Source: Mesorhizobium sp.
GTDB lineage: Bacteria > Pseudomonadota > Alphaproteobacteria > Rhizobiales > Rhizobiaceae
Assembly: GCA_004963905.1 (NCBI GenBank)
Contig: SUGL01000011.1
Coordinates: 62,001-126,000, forward strand
Direction of reading: 5' to 3'
DNA: 64,000 nucleotides
Shown: piece by piece, positions 40,734 to 49,510 of the stretch
Position numbering within the stretch: position 1 is the first letter of the stretch
Layout: the number at the start of each line of letters is the position of its first letter
Made by a program: the position numbers and the translations under genes
The notes under the pieces: generated by a model
Told to the model about the DNA's origin: nothing
Database searches by the model: none
The model's input: the letters and a program-made list of their open reading frames with translations, nothing else

Positions 40734-41015
40734 TCAGTGGTTGGGTGGCCTGATGCCGCCCGTTGCCATGTCGATGGTGATGCTGCCGGAAATCCTGACA
40801 TCGGTATCGCCGATCTTGAACGTGCCGTTGCTGTCGGCGGGCTGCGCGTCGTCCGGTTCGGGCTGCGGGGCAGGTTTGGCAATACGATAGTCGCCGCTGA
40901 CGCCTGGCAGTTTCTGCGTCGAGCCATCGTCGGCAAAGGCGGTGTTGGAGGCGATCAGCGCGACCGCGAGTGCCACTGCCGCAGCGACAAGTGGATTTCT
41001 GAACGAACGGATCAT
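40734..41015 (-). CDS. Small exported protein
   Basis: A 93-residue protein starting MIRSFRNPLVAAAVALAV with a signal peptide ending near NTAFA. A proline-rich spacer and a short C-terminal beta segment (GTFKIGDTDVRISGSITIDM) follow. The downstream in-frame ATG at 41015 is preferred over 41066 because it starts directly with the signal peptide. Function unknown. Confidence 0.6.
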   Translation of the reverse strand: MIRSFRNPLVAAAVALAVALIASNTAFADDGSTQKLPGVSGDYRIAKPAPQPEPDDAQPADSNGTFKIGDTDVRISGSITIDMATGGIRPPNH

Positions 41016-41083
41016 GCCGGGACTATAGAGGCGCGCCGAAAGCGAAGCCAGACGCGCGGCAATCAAATTGCCGCGCAGCGCTG

Positions 41084-41689
41084 TCAGGCCGCTTTCTTGC
41101 GCGTGTCGTAGACATGGTCGACGAGGCCCCAGGCCTTGGCTTCCTCGGCGGTCATGAAATAGTCGCGGTCGAGCGTGCGTTCGACCTCTTCATAGCTGCG
41201 GCCGCAATGCTTGGCATAGAGCTCGGTCATATGGCGCTTGGTGCGGAGGATGTCCTCGGCATGGCGCTGGATGTCGGAGGCCTGGCCCTGAAAACCGCCG
41301 AGCGGCTGGTGCAGCACGATCCTGGTGTTGGGCAGAGCGATGCGCCGCCCCGGCGAGCCGGCCATCAAAAGGAACGAAGCCATCGACGCGGCAAAGCCCA
41401 TGCACACCGTCGACACCGGACAGGAGATGTACTGCATCGTGTCGTAGATGGCGAAGCCGCTGGTCACCACGCCGCCCGGCGAGTTGATGTAGATCGATAT
41501 CTCCTTGTCGGGATGGTCCGATTCCAGCGACAGGAGCTGCGCGCAGACCAACGCCGAGACGCCGTCATTGATCTCGCCGTTGATGAAGACGATGCGCTCG
41601 CGCAGCAGCCGCGAGAAAATGTCGAAGGCGCGCTCGCCGCGGCTCGACTGCTCGATCACCATCGGCACCAGATTGGCAAAGGCGCTCAT
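41084..41689 (-). CDS. clpP: ATP-dependent Clp protease proteolytic subunit
   Basis: A 201-residue serine protease subunit. The catalytic triad is complete: Ser102 (GFAASMASF), His127 (IVLHQPLGG) and Asp176 (LDRDYFMT), each offset by 5 from E. coli ClpP. It forms a tetradecameric barrel with ClpA/X ATPases. No clpX or lon follows, so this is probably an additional ClpP paralogue rather than the clpP-clpX-lon copy typical of the group. Confidence 0.93.
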   Translation of the reverse strand: MSAFANLVPMVIEQSSRGERAFDIFSRLLRERIVFINGEINDGVSALVCAQLLSLESDHPDKEISIYINSPGGVVTSGFAIYDTMQYISCPVSTVCMGFAASMASFLLMAGSPGRRIALPNTRIVLHQPLGGFQGQASDIQRHAEDILRTKRHMTELYAKHCGRSYEEVERTLDRDYFMTAEEAKAWGLVDHVYDTRKKAA

Positions 41690-41714
41690 CGCAGATCTCC
41701 TCGGTTGTGTTTGG

Positions 41715-42191
41715 TCAGGCCGCGCGCAGCATCATGCAGGGCGCATTGGCGGCGGTCGGGTTCTTGCGCGCGTCGAGCGAAAGCCCGCAGCCGGCACCGG
41801 AAACGGCGAGGACAGGCTGCGCCACCGGCACGAAACCGTCATGGACGATGCGCAGGTGCGTGCCGCCGGAAACCGTGCGCGCGAGCATGAAGGTGACGAT
41901 GCTGTCAAAGGCCGGCAACGGGTTGGTCGCGTCGTCGCGGGACCGCTCGTGCCAGGAATAACGCAGCCGCTTGCCGGGCTCGGCCTCGAGCACCTCGCAT
42001 TCGATCGCTATGTCCGGCGCGGCAAAGGCGAAGCGCCTGCCGGTTTCGGGCTTCATGTCGTTCGGCATCATCCAGGCGGCGAGCAGTTCCGGCTCGGTCA
42101 GCGCCCGCCAGACCTTTTCCGGCGGGTCGGGAAGATCGCATTCGAAGCTGAGCGGCGCATTGGCCGCTTCCGGGTGTTTTGCAGTCGTCAT
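41715..42191 (-). CDS. SRPBCC / AHSA1-like domain protein
   Basis: A 158-residue START-like protein (activator of Hsp90 ATPase homologue family): [36 protein letters not shown] and LRYSWHER segments. It binds hydrophobic ligands by family; no specific ligand known. It overlaps the ArsR regulator gene upstream by 4 bp, the usual ArsR-SRPBCC pair in rhizobia and actinobacteria. Confidence 0.85.
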   Translation of the reverse strand: MTTAKHPEAANAPLSFECDLPDPPEKVWRALTEPELLAAWMMPNDMKPETGRRFAFAAPDIAIECEVLEAEPGKRLRYSWHERSRDDATNPLPAFDSIVTFMLARTVSGGTHLRIVHDGFVPVAQPVLAVSGAGCGLSLDARKNPTAANAPCMMLRAA

Positions 42192-42502
42192 TGGTCCATT
42201 TCCTTCAGAACCGTCTTCAACCTCTCGATGCGCTCCGGCCAGAAGGCGCGGTAGCGTTCGATCCAGCCGAGCAGAGGATCGAGCCCTTGCGGGTCGGCGC
42301 GATAATAGGCGTTGCGGCCGGCGCGCCGCTCGACTACGAGACCGGCGCCGCGCAGCACGGCAAGATGCTGCGAGACCGCCGGCTGCGACACGCTCATGCC
42401 GGCGCGCAGCTCGGACACCGTCAGTTCGCTGGCCGCCAGCCGCTCATAGACGGCGCGCCGTGTCGGATCGGCCAGTGCCCGGAAAATCTCTGCTTCGATC
42501 AT
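42188..42502 (-). CDS. ArsR family transcriptional regulator
   Basis: A 104-residue winged-helix repressor. N-terminal IFRALADPTRRAVYERL and recognition helix VSQPAVSQHLAVL are canonical. The metal-binding ELCVCDL box is absent, so it is not a metal sensor; this fits the subgroup fused or paired with SRPBCC proteins. It probably autoregulates the two-gene operon. Confidence 0.88.
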   Translation of the reverse strand: MIEAEIFRALADPTRRAVYERLAASELTVSELRAGMSVSQPAVSQHLAVLRGAGLVVERRAGRNAYYRADPQGLDPLLGWIERYRAFWPERIERLKTVLKEMDQ

Positions 42503-42546
42503 AGATGAAGCATAAGTCGATACTTATTGGTTTGGCAAGTGCCCTT

Positions 42547-42927
42547 TTAGGGCGTCCAGCGTTTCAACGGTTCCGCGGCTCCGTCGAAGCTTGCCTCGAA
42601 GATCGGCGACGCGAGCACGGCATGGATGTGAAGCGTGCCGGAGCCGACGTTTCGAAAGCCATGTTTGCAGTGCGCGGGAATGATCAGCGACTGCCCCGCG
42701 CTGAGCACGGCCTGCCGGTCGTCGACCCACATTTCGGCTTCGCCGGCAATCACCGTCAGCACTTCTTCGACCGTGTGCTTATGCGTCGGCGCGCCGGCGC
42801 CTGGTCCGACCCACTGCTCGAATATGCAAAGGCCGGCCGCGCCATTGGCGGCGGCAACATGCATGCGGGTCTCGACTCCGGCCCGCCACGTTTCGCGCGG
42901 CTGGTCCTCATGCGAAACAATGATCAT
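42547..42927 (-). CDS. Cupin domain protein
   Basis: A 126-residue single-cupin protein. Motif 1 is PTHKHTVEEVLTVIAGEAE (the HxH...E metal ligands are visible) and motif 2 is PAHCKHGFRNVG. The start is ATG 42927 with GGGGGA upstream; the same frame runs far back across ssb but only as an antisense shadow. Substrate unknown. Confidence 0.85.
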   Translation of the reverse strand: MIIVSHEDQPRETWRAGVETRMHVAAANGAAGLCIFEQWVGPGAGAPTHKHTVEEVLTVIAGEAEMWVDDRQAVLSAGQSLIIPAHCKHGFRNVGSGTLHIHAVLASPIFEASFDGAAEPLKRWTP

Positions 42928-42981
42928 TCCGATATCCCCCTTTGTTTCCTGCGCAGGAATACCACCTGTTGCTGACATTCC

Positions 42982-43021
42982 TTGACAGAAGTAGCGGTCG
43001 AGACTAGAACGAAAAGAGAAC
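42982..43021 (+). promoter_or_regulatory. ssb promoter with overlapping LexA (SOS) box
   Basis: TTGACA at 42982-42987, a 17-bp spacer and TAGAAC at 43005-43010 form a strong promoter. The sequence GAAC-GAAAAGA-GAAC (43007-43021) is a perfect alphaproteobacterial LexA box overlapping the -10. The leader to the ssb ATG would be about 105 nt. The box could also affect the divergent cupin gene. Confidence 0.88.
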
Positions 43022-43122
43022 AAAAACCTTGTGGGAAAAGCCAGCCTTTGCGGGCATGGGTGGCCCGTAGGCTGTAAGGTGAGCGACTTAAAATTTGTTT
43101 CGGATGAGCGCGGAGAAGTACG

Positions 43123-43638
43123 ATGGCGGGTAGCGTCAATAAGGTCATTCTGGTTGGCAATCTCGGAGCGGACCCTGAAATCCGCCGGCTGAATTCGGGC
43201 GATCCGGTCGTCAACATCCGTATCGCCACCTCGGAAAGCTGGCGCGACAAGAATTCCGGCGAGCGCAAGGAGAAGACCGAGTGGCATAACGTCGTCATCT
43301 TCAACGACCAGATCGCCAAGGTCGCCGAGCAGTATCTGAAGAAGGGCATGAAGGTCTATGTCGAGGGCCAGCTGCAGACGCGCAAATGGCAGGATCAGAC
43401 CGGCAACGACCGCTACACGACCGAGGTCGTGCTGCAGAAGTTCCGCGGCGAATTGCAGATGCTCGACGCGCGCGGCGAAGGCGGCGGCCAGGTCGGCAAT
43501 TATTCCGGCGGCAATAGCCGCGGCTCCGATTTCGGCCAGTCGGGCCCGAACGAGGGCTTCAGCCGTGGCGGCGGTGGCGGCTCCAGGGGCGGTGGCGGCG
43601 GCTCGTCGCGCGAGCTGGACGACGAGATTCCGTTCTGA
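43123..43638 (+). CDS. ssb: Single-stranded DNA-binding protein
   Basis: A 171-residue SSB. The OB fold covers about residues 1-110 ([38 protein letters not shown]), followed by a glycine-rich linker and the acidic C-terminal tip DDEIPF that recruits repair and replication proteins. It is SOS-regulated from the LexA box upstream. Confidence 0.96.
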   Translation: MAGSVNKVILVGNLGADPEIRRLNSGDPVVNIRIATSESWRDKNSGERKEKTEWHNVVIFNDQIAKVAEQYLKKGMKVYVEGQLQTRKWQDQTGNDRYTTEVVLQKFRGELQMLDARGEGGGQVGNYSGGNSRGSDFGQSGPNEGFSRGGGGGSRGGGGGSSRELDDEIPF

Positions 43639-43675
43639 GAACCGAGACCGCGTGGCAAGCATCTGAGGAGAGGGG

Positions 43676-44074
43676 ATGTCGCTCGGGCCGCTTCTATCCG
43701 CGCCGCCTCCCATTCCATGGCATGCGTTCGCGGCTCTTGCCGCGCTGGCGGTGGGCGGCGCCCAGCTGGCGCTGCCGAAAGGCACGACGCGCCATCGCGT
43801 AATGGGCTATCTCTGGGCGGCGCTGATGCTGGTCATCGCCGTCTCGAGCTTCTGGATCCAGCAGATCCAGCTGATCGGGCCGTTCAGCCCGATCCACGTC
43901 CTGTCCATCCTGGTGGTCGTCACCGTGCCGCTGGCGGTGTGGCATGCGCATACCCATAAGGTGGCCGCGCATCGCGGCGTCATGATCAAGCTCTACTTGT
44001 TCGCGCTGGTCGGCGCCGGCATCTTCACCTTGCTGCCCGGACGTATCATGCATGCCGTGGTGTTCGGGCAGTAG
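43676..44074 (+). CDS. DUF2306-like membrane protein
   Basis: A 132-residue protein with four TM helices. Residues HAFAALAALAVGGAQLAL, RHRVMGYLWAALML and PIHVLSILVVVTVPLAVWHA follow the DUF2306 pattern, with histidines placed at helix ends. Function unknown. It starts 37 bp after ssb. Confidence 0.75.
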   Translation: MSLGPLLSAPPPIPWHAFAALAALAVGGAQLALPKGTTRHRVMGYLWAALMLVIAVSSFWIQQIQLIGPFSPIHVLSILVVVTVPLAVWHAHTHKVAAHRGVMIKLYLFALVGAGIFTLLPGRIMHAVVFGQ

Positions 44075-44104
44075 GGCAGCCACGGCTTCGCAAGGAAGAA
44101 TGCA

Positions 44105-44527
44105 ATGAAAGCACGCGTCAAATGGGTCGAGGAACGCACCTTTGTCGGCGAGTCCGGCAGCGGTCACAAGGTCGTGCTGGGCACGGCGCATGGGCCGGAA
44201 GGCCGAACGCCGGGACCAAGCCCGATGGAGCTGGTGCTGATCGGCACCGGCGGCTGCTCGGCCTATGACGTCGTCCACATCCTCGAAAAGGGCCGCGAGG
44301 CGGTCGAGGACTGCGTGGTCGAGCTCGATGCCGATCGCGCGGAAACCGAGCCGCGCGTCTTCACCCGCATCCACATGCATTTCATCGTCAAGGGCCGGGC
44401 GCTGTCGCGCGACAAGGTGAAACGCGCGATCGACCTCTCGATCGAGAAATATTGCTCGGCGACGGCCATGATGGCCAAGACGGCGACCGTCACGCATGAT
44501 TTCGAGGTCGTCGATGCGGCCAAATAA
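44105..44527 (+). CDS. OsmC family protein
   Basis: A 140-residue OsmC/YhfA-type protein. The two family cysteines are present (GTGGCSAYDVVHIL and IEKYCSATAMM), so peroxidase activity on organic hydroperoxides is possible. The PSPMELVLIGTGGC motif is typical. It lies 30 bp after the DUF2306 gene. Confidence 0.88.
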   Translation: MKARVKWVEERTFVGESGSGHKVVLGTAHGPEGRTPGPSPMELVLIGTGGCSAYDVVHILEKGREAVEDCVVELDADRAETEPRVFTRIHMHFIVKGRALSRDKVKRAIDLSIEKYCSATAMMAKTATVTHDFEVVDAAK

Positions 44528-44532
44528 GGGAA

Positions 44533-44578
<46 letters not shown>

Positions 44579-44586
44579 GGTGCCGC

Positions 44587-45216
44587 TCAGGCGGCCATCA
44601 GCGCCCTGACGCCGTCAGCCACGAACTGCACGGCGAGCGCCGCCAGGATGACGCCGAGCAACCGCGTCAGGATCGAGCGGCCGGTCTGGCCGAGGATGCG
44701 GTCGATGCGCTCGGCGAGCACAAAGACCAGGTAGGTGAGGACAAGACAGATCGCGATGATGCCGACCAGCGCGGCTTGAGCGCTAAAACCCTCGAAATGT
44801 CCCGACAGCAGCACGGTCGCCGAGATCGCGCCGGGGCCGGCGATCAGCGGGATCGCCAGCGGGAAGGCGGCGATGTTGTGGATCATGTCCTTGGTGATGG
44901 CGACGTCGCCGATCTTCTCCTTGCGGTCTTGCCGGCGCTCGAAAACCATTTCGAAGGCGATGAAGAAGAGCAGGAAGCCGCCGGCGACGCGGAAGGCCGG
45001 CAGCGTGATGCCGAACACCGACAGGATCGAGGCACCGGCGAGCGCGAACAGCGCCATCACCAGGAAGCCGATCACCGAGGCGCGGACGGAAACCTGCTGA
45101 CGCTCCTCGCGGTTCATGCCGCGCGTCACCGCGAGGAAGAGCGGCGCCAGACCCGGCGGGTCGATGGTCACCAGGATGGTGACGAAGGCGTTGAACAGGC
45201 TGTCGAAACTCGGCAT
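44587..45216 (-). CDS. MarC family inner-membrane protein
   Basis: A 209-residue protein with six TM helices. NAFVTILVTIDPPGLAPLFL at the N-terminus, LPAFRVAGGFLLFFIAFEMV and FPLAIPLIAGPGAISATVLL are MarC hallmarks. The ATG at 45216 follows GGAGGGG; the frame extends upstream over a repeat and a neighbouring gene but only by chance. The role of MarC is unresolved (not a proven drug exporter). Confidence 0.88.
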   Translation of the reverse strand: MPSFDSLFNAFVTILVTIDPPGLAPLFLAVTRGMNREERQQVSVRASVIGFLVMALFALAGASILSVFGITLPAFRVAGGFLLFFIAFEMVFERRQDRKEKIGDVAITKDMIHNIAAFPLAIPLIAGPGAISATVLLSGHFEGFSAQAALVGIIAICLVLTYLVFVLAERIDRILGQTGRSILTRLLGVILAALAVQFVADGVRALMAA

Positions 45217-45332
45217 CGCTGGTCCCCTCCCGCCGGGCGAAGCCCAAGCCCCGCAATTGGTAGAGCAAAGCCGGGGCGCTGGAAACAGGCGCGACAGAAA
45301 TGGTGTGCGAAGCTGTGAAAGCTGGCGGGACA

Positions 45333-45534
45333 GCGCCCCCCTCTGTCCTGCCCGTCCTGCGCAGCAGCTGCGCTGCAGCTTCGGAGGGTGAACCGGACAT
45401 CTCCCCCACAAGGGGGGAGATCGGATGCCGCATCGGCCTTCGCCAATCACTAGCATGCAGGAAGGGCGCCGTCGCCGAAACTGCCAATCTCCCCCCAAGT
45501 GGGGGAGATGCCCGGCAGGGCAGAGGGGGGCGCG
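45333..45534. repeat. MITE-like element with 20-bp terminal inverted repeats and internal hairpins
   Basis: The ends GCGCCCCCCTCTGTCCTGCC (45333) and the inverted GCAGGGCAGAGGGGGGCGCG (up to 45534) match with one or two differences. Inside are two hairpins, ATCTCCCCC/GGGGGAGAT-type, at 45399-45422 and 45486-45510. No coding capacity. It occupies most of the 367-bp gap 45217-45583. Confidence 0.8.
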
Positions 45535-45583
45535 AAGGATCGCTACGGCTCTTTTTTCGTGCCGCTGCGATCTTCGGTGGTCA

Positions 45584-46114
45584 TCAACTCTCACCCACCC
45601 GCCGCGCGAGGAACTCGACCTCGATGCGCCAGGTCTCGCCGCCGTCATGCGAACGCTCGCCCAGCCAGCGGAACGAGTTCTGGGTGATGCGCGAAAAGCT
45701 CCAGCGTACCGAGGACCCGGTGTCATCGACGCCTTGCTGGACGATCGTGTCACCCTCGCCACGGCCGAGCTGGCGGCTGAAATAGCGGCTGCGCGGATCG
45801 CTCCAGAAGATGTGCCAGGCATCGATGCCGGGATCGTAGACGCGCAGCGTTGTGCCATAGAAAGTCCAGGGACCGAGGGAGGGCGAGGGGCTGGCGTCCC
45901 GGGCGGGCAATATCCAGACGTCCTGCACCGCCTTGCCTTCCAGGACCCAGCCGAAATGCACCTCGCCGCGTCCGGTAAGCCGGGTGCCGTCCTCGAGAGT
46001 GCGTGTGGCGTCGAATGTCCAGGCGCCGACGAAGCGGCCGTAGAGCTTGAGCTTCTCGGCAAGGTCCGGATCGGGGCCGTCGCTGTGCAGGGCTTCAGCA
46101 AAAGGATCGGTCAT
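45584..46114 (-). CDS. Hypothetical protein, lipocalin/DUF1579-like
   Basis: A 176-residue protein. YGRFVGAWTFDATRTLEDG, GRGEVHFGWVLEGKAVQDVW and WRIEVEFLARR recall the alternating beta pattern of DUF1579 and related calycin-like proteins. No signal peptide. Family assignment tentative. It is divergent from the frameshifted AraC gene. Confidence 0.7.
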   Translation of the reverse strand: MTDPFAEALHSDGPDPDLAEKLKLYGRFVGAWTFDATRTLEDGTRLTGRGEVHFGWVLEGKAVQDVWILPARDASPSPSLGPWTFYGTTLRVYDPGIDAWHIFWSDPRSRYFSRQLGRGEGDTIVQQGVDDTGSSVRWSFSRITQNSFRWLGERSHDGGETWRIEVEFLARRVGES

Positions 46115-46198
46115 GTTGCTGCCTCGTTTGTCAGGAGAGGGGAAGCAATAGGGGCTTGGCCGGGTTCTGCGCTTGGGAAAAATTGCTATTTTTCGCCC

Positions 46199-47055
46199 AT
46201 GACGACGACGCCCATGACGACGACCGAGAAAAATCTTGCCTCTGGGCCTGGCTGGCAGGTGTCAGACGTGATCTGCACGGCTCGCGCCGGCGACCGGCCC
46301 TTCGAGGAACAGCATCGCTGTTTTTGCGTCGCCGCCGTGACCAGGGGCACGTTCCGCTACCGGACGCGGCAGGGCACGGTGATGCTTGCTCCCGGCGCCG
46401 TCCTGCTCGGAAATCCCGGCGCCTGCTACGAATGCGGCCACGAACATGGCGCCGGCGACCGCTGCCCCATTTTTCGCCGGCCTATATGGAGCGCGTCGTC
46501 GCCGACACGCCCGGCGGGAGGCGGCTCGGCTTCGCCGGCCCGCGCCTGCCGCCCTTGCCGGCGCTGGCATCATTGCTGGCGCAAGCGGAGGCCGCGCGGG
46601 AAACGAACGACGGCGAAGCGTTCGAAGAACTCGGCCTGCGCATCGCCGGCGCGGTCGTCGCGGCTGCGCACGATTCCAGGGTGGCATCCGCACCCGGCCG
46701 CCGCGACCAGAAACGCGTTGCCGAGGCGGTGCGCCTGATAGAGCTCAACGCCGAACGGCCGTTGTCGCTGACCGAGCTCGCCGACGGCACGGCGACCAGC
46801 CCGTTTCACTTCCTGCGCACGTTCCGGCACGTCGCCGGCATGACGCCCTATCAGTTCCTGCTGAGGACCAGGCTGCACCGAGCCGCCGTGCGGCTGCGCG
46901 TGTCGAACGAAGCGATCTCGACGATCGCTTTCGACGCCGGCTTCAACGACCTGTCGACCTTCAATCGGCGGTTCAAGCGCGAGATGGGCGAGGCGCCCGG
47001 CGCCTATCGCGCCCACGGCGTCAGAGCGATCCGGCGCTTCACTGAACCGCTCTAA
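46199..47055 (+). pseudogene. AraC family regulator interrupted by a frameshift
   Basis: The N-terminal cupin half (MTTTPMTTTEKNLASGPG ... GNPGACYECGHEHGAGDRC) reads in one frame until about 46470. The rest (HFSPAYMERVVADTPGGRRL ... to the stop at 47055) continues one frame away. The join lies in GCTGCCCCATTTTT (about 46465-46478); one extra C would restore a continuous protein of about 285 residues. The C-terminal half carries two intact AraC helix-turn-helix units (LTELADGTATSPFHFLRTF and ISTIAFDAGFNDLSTFNRRF). Either a genuine loss-of-function mutation in a homopolymer or a sequencing error. Confidence 0.8.
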
Positions 47056-47100
47056 CCGTTTGTTTTGAAAACGCTACGCACTTTCCTGGGATTGCACCAG
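47022..47100. repeat. Dispersed palindromic repeat, family B, copy 3
   Basis: CAGAGCGATCCGGCGCTTCACTGAACCGCTCTAA followed by AAACGCTACGCACTTTCCTGGGATTGCA (given as two arms) resembles the 22970 copy. It overlaps the last codons of the AraC pseudogene, so the repeat seems to have replaced the original gene end. Confidence 0.6.
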
Positions 47101-47117
47101 CCAATGGGATGCACCCG

Positions 47118-47738
47118 TCAGTCCGATGTCGGGCCGCACCAGCCGGGCAGATAATCCGCGTCCTTGCTCTTGGCCAGGGCAAGGGCCCGCTTCATCGCCT
47201 TGTCGAAGCTTTTCGCCACCGCAGCCCGGTCGATGCGCCGACGCAGGAAATCCGCCCACAGGAACTCGCTGAAGGGCGTCGTGTCCTTGGCGAAGCCGCC
47301 CTCCCTGCGCAATTCGCCGGCGAGGCTGCGATAGGGGTCGTCGACGAGATCGGCCATGCTCTTCGGCAGCGCGTCATAGTCGCGCCGCCTGCCGTTCTCG
47401 TCGAACGGATGCATCCAGCCGCGATTGTCGAGCATGGTGAGGAAAGCGTCCTTGTCGAGCTTCGACAGGTCGCTGGTCACCGTCACCAGCACGTCCTTGA
47501 CGCCCTCCTCGAGCAGGGCGCGGGCCATGTGGTGATGGTCGACGACATAGTTGCGCTTCTTCGGACCCAGCACCACCGGCACCATGTGACGGCCGAGGAA
47601 CGTGCCCGTTTCCTCGTCGTTCCGCGCCCGGATCATCCGGCGTTTCAGCTCCACCTCGCGCATGCCGACCGTCATTTGCGTAGGCCGCAGTTCCTTCACC
47701 GCGACCGGAGTAACGATGGGTTCGCGTGGACTTGTCAT
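47118..47738 (-). CDS. ParB-like (ParBc_2) protein
   Basis: A 206-residue protein of the putative ParB-like nuclease family (ParBc_2). Signature segments are LRPTQMTVGMREVELKR, FLGRHMVPVVLGPKKRNYVV and DHHHMARALLEEGV. It lacks the DNA-binding helix-turn-helix of chromosomal ParB, so it is not a partition protein; nuclease or CTPase-like function is inferred from fold only. It overlaps the SulP gene by 4 bp. Confidence 0.82.
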   Translation of the reverse strand: MTSPREPIVTPVAVKELRPTQMTVGMREVELKRRMIRARNDEETGTFLGRHMVPVVLGPKKRNYVVDHHHMARALLEEGVKDVLVTVTSDLSKLDKDAFLTMLDNRGWMHPFDENGRRRDYDALPKSMADLVDDPYRSLAGELRREGGFAKDTTPFSEFLWADFLRRRIDRAAVAKSFDKAMKRALALAKSKDADYLPGWCGPTSD

Positions 47739-49510
47739 TGCACGTCGTCCTGCTGTTGAGGTTGTCCTGGGCCAAGCGCCTTGATGGCGGCGTCGACGCT
47801 GTGGAATATCCGCTGCGTGCCGACCAGGTCGGCGATGCCGAAGCGGTTCAGCGCCGCCTGGCCGCGCAGCGATTCCATGCGCGCGATGGCAAAGACGGCG
47901 CCTTTGTCGCGGCAGTGGCGGATGGTGTCGATCAGCGCCTGGGCGGCGGTGTAGTCGATCTCGACGATGTTGCTGGCCTCCAGCACCACCAATTTCACCT
48001 CATCGCTCCTGGCGTCGATCAGGTCGCGCAGGCCGCGCTTGAAGCGGTCGGCGTTGACGAAGGAGAGCGGCGCCTGGAACGCAGCCACCAGCACGCCGGG
48101 GCGCTGCTCGCCCGCGCTCGAGCCGCTCGGCGGCCACCAGACCGACGTGCCCGGCACCTGCGCCAGCTCGATCGGCTCCGTATGCGTCGAGCCCCAGATG
48201 CCGTGCAGCAGCGACAGGCCGATGCCGATCGCGACGCCCGTTTCGATCGGCAGGACGACAATGGCGATCATGGTGACCAGGATCAGCGCGAACTCGCCCG
48301 GCGCCTGGCGATAGACTTTGGCGAAAACCTGCCAGCGCAGGATGTGCTGGGCCACGAACATCAGCACCCCGGCAAGGGCGGCCTGCGGCACGTTGGCGAG
48401 CAGGCTTCCTCCAAAGGTACTGAGCGCCAGCACGATGGCCGCTGCAATCAGGCCAGACAGCTGCGAGCGGCCGCCGGTCTGGGCGACGATGGCCGTGCGC
48501 GGCGGGCTGGAGTTGACGGCAAAGGCGCCGAACAGGCCGGCCACGATGCTGCCCACGCCGACGCCGACGAAATCGCGGTTGACGTAGGGTGCTTCGCCAT
48601 CCTGCGGCGCGAACGAGCGGCTGGTGGCCGCCGTCTGCACCATGACGACGATGGCGATCAGCAGCGCGAGCGGGACAAGGGCCTGCGCATCCCGGAAGTC
48701 GACGGTCGGCATTTCGGGCGTCGGCAACCCGTTCGGCAAGGCGCCGAGTACTTCGACCCCCTGGCGCTTCAAGTCGAAGACGATGACGGCGAGTGTGGCC
48801 AGCACCATCCCGATCAGGGCCGCGGGGATGCGGGCGCTGATGCGCGCGGCAATGAAAACGATCGCGAACACGCCGAGCCCGAGCGCCAGGCTCCACGGAT
48901 TGGCGAAGTGAAGATTGGCGGCGATTTCACCGATGCGCCGCAGCGTCTCGCCGCTTTCCTGCGGCAGGCCGAGAAGACCCGGCAATTGCGAGACTATGAT
49001 GTGGAGGGAAATGCCGGCGAGGAAGCCGGTCGTGACCGGCACCGAAAGGAGATCGGCGATCCAGCCGAGACGGAAGACGCCGCTCAGCGCCACCAGCAGC
49101 CCGACCATCAGCGCCAGCATGGCCGCCAGTGCCAGGTAGTGCGGCGAGCCGGATGTCGCTACCAAGGCAAGCCCGCCGGCGAAAAGCGGCGTGATCGTCG
49201 AATCCGCCCCGACCGAGAGCTGGCGGTTGGAGCCGAAGAGGGCGAATGCCACGGATCCGGCAACGAAGGCGAAGAAACCGATCTCCGGCTGGAAGCCGCC
49301 GAGCCTGGCCGTCGCCATCTGTTCGGGAATGGCGATCGCCGCCAACGTGATGCCGGCCGCCAGATCGCTATCGAGGTCCTTTGCCGTCCAGCCGCTCAGC
49401 GCCCGCAGAGGCAGCCATGAGGTCCAGTTCATCGCGTTGGCTGTTTCCGCCCGAGGAAGACGATCCATGGCCGACCTTGCCACTCTGGCGGCGAAATCGA
49501 CCTTGGCCAT
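47735..49510 (-). CDS. SulP family anion transporter with STAS domain
   Basis: A 591-residue inner-membrane transporter. The SulP signature region is near the N-terminus (LAAGITLAAIAIPEQMATAR), with about 12-14 TM segments. A C-terminal cytoplasmic STAS domain spans about 465-580 (VVLEASNIVEIDYTAAQALI). By family it transports sulfate, bicarbonate or other anions; no carbonic anhydrase or sulfur gene is adjacent to decide. The exact start is uncertain (ATG 49510 or internal ATGs at 49468 and 49432). It is divergent from gyrA. Confidence 0.88.
   Translation of the reverse strand: MAKVDFAARVARSAMDRLPRAETANAMNWTSWLPLRALSGWTAKDLDSDLAAGITLAAIAIPEQMATARLGGFQPEIGFFAFVAGSVAFALFGSNRQLSVGADSTITPLFAGGLALVATSGSPHYLALAAMLALMVGLLVALSGVFRLGWIADLLSVPVTTGFLAGISLHIIVSQLPGLLGLPQESGETLRRIGEIAANLHFANPWSLALGLGVFAIVFIAARISARIPAALIGMVLATLAVIVFDLKRQGVEVLGALPNGLPTPEMPTVDFRDAQALVPLALLIAIVVMVQTAATSRSFAPQDGEAPYVNRDFVGVGVGSIVAGLFGAFAVNSSPPRTAIVAQTGGRSQLSGLIAAAIVLALSTFGGSLLANVPQAALAGVLMFVAQHILRWQVFAKVYRQAPGEFALILVTMIAIVVLPIETGVAIGIGLSLLHGIWGSTHTEPIELAQVPGTSVWWPPSGSSAGEQRPGVLVAAFQAPLSFVNADRFKRGLRDLIDARSDEVKLVVLEASNIVEIDYTAAQALIDTIRHCRDKGAVFAIARMESLRGQAALNRFGIADLVGTQRIFHSVDAAIKALGPGQPQQQDDVQ

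Noticed and set aside
42928..43785. N-terminal extension of the cupin frame across ssb
   Set aside because: The extra part is antisense to ssb and the ssb promoter; the ATG at 42927 has its own ribosome binding site.
45217..46101. N-terminal extension of the marC frame
   Set aside because: It crosses a MITE-like element and the antisense of another gene; ATG 45216 with GGAGGGG is the natural start.
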